DNA of 64,000 nt from positions 1-64,000 of the forward strand of contig DAITAZ010000009.1 of NCBI GenBank assembly GCA_036824045.1, read 5' to 3'. A program made the position numbers and the translations under genes. This DNA comes from DAITAZ01 sp036824045 (GTDB lineage Bacteria; Pseudomonadota; Gammaproteobacteria; Burkholderiales; Rhodocyclaceae). Each line of letters starts with the position of its first letter. Position 1 is the first letter of the stretch. The notes below the pieces were generated by a model that had not been told where the DNA came from, did no database searches, and saw nothing but the letters and a program-made list of their open reading frames with translations. Positions 60,401 through 64,000 of this stretch are shown here, one piece after another.

Positions 60401-63400
60401 TTCGCCCAGGCCCGCCGCAAGGGCGGCGCCGGTCGCCAGGGCAAGGCCGGCGGCACCCTGTTCCTGTTCGACGAGCCCACCACCGGCCTGCATTTCGATG
60501 ACACCGCCCGGTTGCTGCGGGCCTTCCGCCGGCTGGTGGATGCCGGCCACTCGCTGGTGGTGATCGAGCACAACCTGGATGTGATCGCGGCGGCGGACTG
60601 GATGCTCGATCTCGGCCCCGAAGGTGGCGACGGTGGCGGCCGACTGGTGGCGGAAGGCCCGCCGGAAGCCCTCCGCAGCCGGCCCGAAAGCCATACGGGG
60701 CGGGCCCTGGCGGACTACGCCGCGGCCCTGGGGGCAACCCTGGCGGTGGCCGAGCCCGCGCCCCGCTACCGGGTGGCGGCACCCGATGCCATCGAGATCC
60801 GCCATGCCCGGGAGCACAACCTGAAGAACGTGACGGTGAACATTCCCCGCGATCAGTTCACGGTGGTGACCGGCGTTTCCGGTTCCGGCAAATCCACCCT
60901 GGCCTTCGACATCGTCTTCGGCGAGGGCCAGCGGCGCTACCTGGAAAGCCTCAACGCCTACGCCCGGCAGTTCGTGCAGCCGGCGGCGCGGCCGGATGTG
61001 GACGCCATCTTCGGCATCCCGCCCACGGTGGCCATCGAGCAGCGCACCAGCCGGGGCGGGCGCAAGAGCACGGTGGCCACGCTCACCGAGATCTATCATT
61101 TCCTGCGCCTGCTCTACATGAAGCTGGGCACCCAGTTCTGCCCCACCTGCAACGTGCCGGTGACGCCGCAGAGCTTCGAGGCCATCGCAGCCCAGATCCT
61201 GCGGGATTTCCGCGGCCGTTCGGTGGAGCTGCTGGCGCCGCTGGTGAACAACCGCAAGGGCCTGTACACGGATCTGGCCAAGTGGGCCAAGGGCAAGGGC
61301 TACGCCCAGTTGCGGGTGGATGGCGCCTACCTGCCCACCAGCAAGTGGCCGCGGCTGGACCGCTACGTGGAGCACACCATCGAGCTGCCGGTGGGCATGG
61401 TGCAGGTGGACGCGGAGCAGGAAACCGCCCTGCGGGCGCAACTGGGTGTGGCCCTGGAGCACGGCAAGGGGGTGATGCGGGTGCTGCCGCTGCCGGCGGA
61501 GGGCAGCGCACCGGTGACTTTCTCCACCCAGCGGGCCTGCCCCTGCTGCGGCAAGAGCTTTCCGGAACTGGACCCGCGCCTCTTTTCCTTCAACTCCCGC
61601 CATGGCTGGTGCGAAAGCTGTCTGGGCACGGGGGTCCGGCTTGCCGGGCTGGACCCGGAGGCCGGTGGCGAAGGCTTCGATGCCGCGCTGGACGCCGCTG
61701 CCACGGACGAGATCTGCCCCGCTTGCCAGGGCGAGCGGTTGAACCCGGTGGCGCTCAACGTGCGCTTTCGCGACCAGTCCATCGCCCGGCTCACCGCCCG
61801 GCCCGTGTCCGACGCGGCGGGCTTCTTTGCCGGGCTGACCCTGGCGGGACGGGAGGAGGCCATCGCCCGCGATCTGGTGGCGGAGATCGTGAGCCGCCTG
61901 CGTTTTCTCGAAGAAGTGGGGCTGGGTTATCTGGCCCTGGACCGGGCGGCGCCCACGCTCTCCGGCGGCGAGGCCCAGCGCATCCGGCTGGCGGCGCAAC
62001 TGGGTTCCAACCTGCGGGGGGTGTGCTACATCCTGGACGAGCCCACCATCGGGCTGCACCCGCGGGATAACCGCATCCTCCTGGACACCCTGGAAAAGCT
62101 CAACCAGCGGGGCAACACCCTGCTGGTGGTGGAGCACGACGAGGACACCATCCGGCGCGCCCACCACGTGATCGACATGGGCCCGGGCGCCGGCGTGCGC
62201 GGCGGCGAGATCGTGGCCCGGGGGGCGGCGGCGGACCTGATCGCGGCGCCGGAATCGGTCACCGGCCGCTGCCTGCGCGCGCCCCTGCGCCATCCGCTGC
62301 AGCCGCGCCGCATCGTGCCCTCCGGCCACCCGCAGATCCAGGTGTTGGGCGCCAGCCTGCACAACTTGCAGACGGTGGATGCCCGGGTGCCCCTGGGGCG
62401 GCTGACGGTGATCACCGGCGTGTCCGGGTCCGGCAAATCCACCCTGGCGCGGGACGTGCTGCATGCCAATCTGGCCAGGCTGGTCAGCCAGCGCAAGCCG
62501 GATTCCGCTCCCGGAGCACCACGGCAGCGGCGTGCGAGAAACTCCACGTCCCCTCTTGGGGAAGGGGAGCAGGCCGCGTTACCCGCCGATCCGCCGGTCA
62601 CCGGCTGCCGGGACATTGCCGGCTGGCAGCAGATCGGCCGGGTGCTGGAGGTGGACCAGACCCCCATCGGCAAGACACCCCGCTCCTGCCCGGCCACCTA
62701 CGTGGGCTTCTGGGACGCCATCCGCAAGCTCTTTGCCGAAACCCAGGAGGCGCGGCTGCGGGGCTGGGGTCCGGGGCGCTTCTCCTTCAACACCGGGGAT
62801 GGCCGCTGCCCGGCCTGCGAGGGCCAGGGCATGGTGCGGGTGGAGATGAACTTCCTGCCGGACGTGAAGGTGCCCTGTGAGACCTGCGGCGGGCGGCGCT
62901 TCAACCCGGAAACCCTCGCCGTCACCTGGCGGGGGCGCTCCGTGGGCGAGGTGCTGGCCATGGACGTGGACGCCGCCGTGGACTTCTTCAGCGCCCATCC
63001 GGCCCTCCACCACGCCCTGCGGCTGCTGCAGGACGTGGGGCTGGGCTACCTCACCCTGGGCCAGCCCAGTCCCACGCTCAGCGGCGGCGAGGCCCAGCGC
63101 ATCAAGCTGGTGACCGAACTGGCCAAGGTGCGGGGCGACGGCGGCGTGCTCAAGCCCGAGAAACACACCCTGTACGTGCTGGACGAGCCCACCGTGGGCC
63201 TGCACATGGCGGACGTGGAAAAGCTCATCCGCGTGCTGCACCGGCTGGTGGATGCCGGCCACACGGTGCTGGTGATCGAGCATGACCTGGACCTGATGGC
63301 CGAGGCGGACTGGATCATCGACCTGGGGCCGGAAGGTGGCGACGGCGGCGGCCGCGTCGTCGCCCAGGCCGACCCGGAGACCGTGGCGCTGGGCGAAACC

Positions 63401-63445
63401 CATACCGGCCGCGTGCTGCGGGAATTCCTCGCCGCGCGCCGCTGA
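57491..63445 (+). CDS. uvrA: Tandem double-length excinuclease ABC subunit A (UvrA)
   Basis: 1984-residue protein built of two full UvrA copies. Four Walker A motifs GVSGSGKS lie at K42, K737, K1134 and K1649, and four LSGGE signatures and four Walker B DEP[ST] motifs accompany them. Both copies keep the UvrB- and DNA-interaction insertions (RRYVETFSPYARQF in the first, RRYLESLNAYARQF in the second) and zinc-finger cysteines. Double UvrA of this size is found in many betaproteobacteria, beside a normal uvrA elsewhere. Three GC-rich repeat-derived segments are inserted in frame (about residues 470-512, 892-924 and 1670-1704). The ATG at 57491 gives the usual UvrA start; the longer reading is unconserved. 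Confidence 0.93.
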   Translation: MSRSDASCIRIHHARQNNLKDLSLDIPLGELVVVTGVSGSGKSSLVFDTLYAEGQRRYVETFSPYARQFLDRQDRPQVERIEGIPPAIAIDQTNPVRTSRSTVGTMTELTDHLKLLYARAGRLHCRCCGQPVQRDTPETIYADLTSRSLGRPENDLAPSGGGSGVFSEPGAQFSRRAALAGDPRLAVVFAVPVPEKFSAEEITALLAQQGYTRILGRRETAAGPVLDVVQDRFRVGGAEKSRVVEALEVALRQGRGHVAVQVGAEAGAGPVWKYSAGLHCAACDIAYSEPTPSLFSFNSPVGACETCRGFGRVIGIDYGLVIPDEGKTLADGAIKPWQTESYKECQDDLAKHAARRGVAMDVRWRDLPPEDRHWVLEGDEGWKSWESSWPRKWYGVRRYFEWLETKAYKMHIRVLLSRYRAYTPCTACDGARLKTDALLWRVGGLAEAEGALAGRPRFRPRGVQWGGCSHGAHAHPPALAPRGREEDSASPPPLGEELGERAGEAPADPLPHMPGLCLHDLMQLPIVRARQFIEHLQLPAPLDEATELLLAEVKARLGYLVDVGLGYLTLDRQSRSLSGGEVQRINLTTALGTSLVNTLFVLDEPSIGLHPRDMDRIIGVMERLRDAGNSLVVVEHDPAVMFRADRILDIGPGPGERGGEIVFYGTPAQLRADTRSLTAAYLSGRKRVDAGLAPLPVAADHPRLALLGAAQHNLQDLDARLPVNRLVVITGVSGSGKSTLVQDVLYPALQKHFGQPTEAPGRYRTLTGLEHLDGVVMVDQTPIGKTTRSNPASYVGAFDVIRKRFAELPEAKQRGYTAGTFSFNAGNGRCPTCGGNGFEHVEMQFLSDVYLRCPDCDGKRYRPEVLEVRLRGKSIADVLDLTVAQALEFFAGEGAPPPPGEELGERADGTGEGSKPSAKPRRTKAEGADIAAVLQPLVDVGLDYLKLGQPVPTLSGGEAQRLKLAGHLAEFAQARRKGGAGRQGKAGGTLFLFDEPTTGLHFDDTARLLRAFRRLVDAGHSLVVIEHNLDVIAAADWMLDLGPEGGDGGGRLVAEGPPEALRSRPESHTGRALADYAAALGATLAVAEPAPRYRVAAPDAIEIRHAREHNLKNVTVNIPRDQFTVVTGVSGSGKSTLAFDIVFGEGQRRYLESLNAYARQFVQPAARPDVDAIFGIPPTVAIEQRTSRGGRKSTVATLTEIYHFLRLLYMKLGTQFCPTCNVPVTPQSFEAIAAQILRDFRGRSVELLAPLVNNRKGLYTDLAKWAKGKGYAQLRVDGAYLPTSKWPRLDRYVEHTIELPVGMVQVDAEQETALRAQLGVALEHGKGVMRVLPLPAEGSAPVTFSTQRACPCCGKSFPELDPRLFSFNSRHGWCESCLGTGVRLAGLDPEAGGEGFDAALDAAATDEICPACQGERLNPVALNVRFRDQSIARLTARPVSDAAGFFAGLTLAGREEAIARDLVAEIVSRLRFLEEVGLGYLALDRAAPTLSGGEAQRIRLAAQLGSNLRGVCYILDEPTIGLHPRDNRILLDTLEKLNQRGNTLLVVEHDEDTIRRAHHVIDMGPGAGVRGGEIVARGAAADLIAAPESVTGRCLRAPLRHPLQPRRIVPSGHPQIQVLGASLHNLQTVDARVPLGRLTVITGVSGSGKSTLARDVLHANLARLVSQRKPDSAPGAPRQRRARNSTSPLGEGEQAALPADPPVTGCRDIAGWQQIGRVLEVDQTPIGKTPRSCPATYVGFWDAIRKLFAETQEARLRGWGPGRFSFNTGDGRCPACEGQGMVRVEMNFLPDVKVPCETCGGRRFNPETLAVTWRGRSVGEVLAMDVDAAVDFFSAHPALHHALRLLQDVGLGYLTLGQPSPTLSGGEAQRIKLVTELAKVRGDGGVLKPEKHTLYVLDEPTVGLHMADVEKLIRVLHRLVDAGHTVLVIEHDLDLMAEADWIIDLGPEGGDGGGRVVAQADPETVALGETHTGRVLREFLAARR
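58915..59010 (+). repeat. In-frame GC-rich palindromic repeat in uvrA, copy 1
   Basis: Imperfect inverted repeat CCCTCGCCCCCAGGGGG ... CCCCCTCTGGGGGAGGAG inside the uvrA reading frame, encoding LGEELGERAGEA-type residues absent from UvrA relatives. It shares a 23-base identical segment (58972-58994) with copy 2 (60187-60209). Confidence 0.8.
60172..60240 (+). repeat. In-frame GC-rich palindromic repeat in uvrA, copy 2
   Basis: CCCCTCCCCCGCCGGGGGAGGAG palindrome followed by TTGGGGGAGAGGG, encoding PGEELGERADG, in the uvrA frame. The 23 bases at 60187-60209 are identical to copy 1. No stop codon is introduced. Confidence 0.8.
62495..62590 (+). repeat. In-frame GC-rich palindromic repeat in uvrA, copy 3 (shorter)
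   Basis: CCCCTCTTGGGGAAGGGG palindrome (within 62548-62570) encoding SPLGEGEQ, embedded in a stretch (about residues 1670-1704) not expected in UvrA. It is similar to, but not identical with, copies 1 and 2. Confidence 0.65.
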
Positions 63446-63454
63446 AGGCCGGGG

Positions 63455-63832
63455 CTAACGGAAGGGCAGACGCATGGCCTCCGCGGGCACGCCCTGCACC
63501 AGCCGGGCGGCTGCGGTGGCGATGGCGGCCGCCTGCTCCCAGTCTTCGTCCGGACGGGTGAGGACGAGCAGCAGCAGGTCGTTCTGGGCCTGGATCACGA
63601 ACAGGCTGCCATGACCGGTGCAGACCTGTACCCAGTCCAGGCCGGCCAGCGCCAGGGCCGCCGCCCCATCGGCGCCCACCGCATGGAGCGAGGCGCCGAG
63701 CAGGCCGAGCGCGTCCTCGGACATCTCCGCCGGCAATCGCGACGCCAGCACAATGCCTTCCCGGGTGAGGAGGGCGGCGCCCAGTACCCCGGCAACGGAG
63801 TCTTTGAGCGTGTTCAGTACGGCAATGACCAT
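63455..63832 (-). CDS. Roadblock/LC7-domain protein
   Basis: 125-residue protein consisting of one Roadblock/LC7 domain: the N-terminal helix, the LLTREGIVLASRLP beta hairpin and the central ALGLLGASLHAVGADG helix followed by GLDWVQVCTGHGSLFVI. Bacterial Roadblock proteins bind and regulate small GTPases of the MglA type or act as scaffolds. The start chosen omits an unconserved extension. It lies 67 bases downstream of another minus-strand gene, only partly visible, that may be its partner. It is convergent with uvrA. Confidence 0.85.
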   Translation of the reverse strand: MVIAVLNTLKDSVAGVLGAALLTREGIVLASRLPAEMSEDALGLLGASLHAVGADGAAALALAGLDWVQVCTGHGSLFVIQAQNDLLLLVLTRPDEDWEQAAAIATAAARLVQGVPAEAMRLPFR

Positions 63833-63899
63833 TTTTGTTTTTTCTCCCACGTGGCGATGAATTCTTGTCCCGGTATCCGGTACCGGCACGGTGTTGTCC

Positions 63900-64000
63900 C
63901 TACAGTTTGGCGAGCTCCCCCATCTGTTCAAGGAAATGCGACGGCACCGGCTCGAATCCGGCAGTGAAGCGCAGTTCCGCCAGGACTTCCTGTCCCCGGG
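63900..64000 (-). CDS. C-terminal fragment of a minus-strand gene
   Basis: Only the last 33 codons are inside the window, ending in FLEQMGELAKL and a TAG stop. The frame is open to the right edge and the peptide has a normal composition for a helical protein tail. The family cannot be named from so little. It lies upstream of the Roadblock gene on the same strand and may be co-transcribed with it. Confidence 0.6.
   Translation of the reverse strand, partial: RGQEVLAELRFTAGFEPVPSHFLEQMGELAKL

Overview
The window is about 64 kb of GC-rich, densely packed chromosomal DNA that reads as a betaproteobacterium, probably near the Rhodocyclales or Nitrosomonadales. The placement rests on gene sets typical of that class: dacA / D-amino-acid aminotransferase / ybeD / lipB / lipA, rsmB / DUF4390 / ntrY, metX / metW / ampG-like, dprA / smg / topB, the proteobacterial-type gshA with gshB, a double-length uvrA, and small families such as DUF1840, DUF2782 and DUF4197. 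I see no rRNA, tRNA, CRISPR array, prophage or insertion sequence. Nearly all genes are intact housekeeping genes, often overlapping as ATGA or GTGA.

Layout. 1-4018 (minus): cell-wall and lipoate genes. 4244-8236 (plus): rsmB, DUF4390 and an NtrY-type sensor kinase whose usual partner NtrX is absent. 8301-9718 (minus): hydrolase and GST. 9854-14885: DUF2905, a PBP1C-like enzyme with an apparently dead transpeptidase domain, and polA. 14967-19252: LOG protein, homoserine kinase, DUF4197, a thioredoxin-like protein and a DUF2238 membrane protein. 19402-21021: chemoreceptor. 21921-28674: the accessory island, a small caspase followed by a 1950-residue protein carrying two alpha/beta-hydrolase domains, a macro-like domain and a CHAT protease domain. 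28735-32002: a methionine operon behind a sigma70 promoter, a SAM-II-type riboswitch and a terminator. 31999-37688: AzlCD, SMUG1-like glycosylase, ThrH, YqjDEK-like envelope proteins, ROK kinase and small conserved proteins. 37745-44589: CAP lipoprotein, def, LysM protein, dprA, smg, topB. 45082-48230: FAH-family hydrolase, metallo-beta-lactamase protein, HtrA protease. 49022-54399: gshA, gshB, apbE, TSUP permease, CZB protein, AlkD-like glycosylase. 54421-63832: pgm, a proline-rich lipoprotein, the tandem UvrA and a Roadblock protein, with the tail of one more gene at the right edge.

Noncoding regions worth attention: 48231-49021 carries a cluster of same-strand DnaA boxes next to an AT-rich tract and could be the replication origin or another DnaA-binding locus; 44590-45081 holds a near-consensus sigma54 promoter with no gene in front of it; 28735-28862 is the metX control region.

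The most unusual system is the caspase plus CHAT/lipase pair. Two caspase-clan proteases are encoded side by side, one fused to two putative lipases, in an otherwise ordinary chromosome segment. This would fit a protease-gated, membrane-attacking defence or cell-death module, but that function is inference. No search or alignment program was run; all family calls come from reading motifs.
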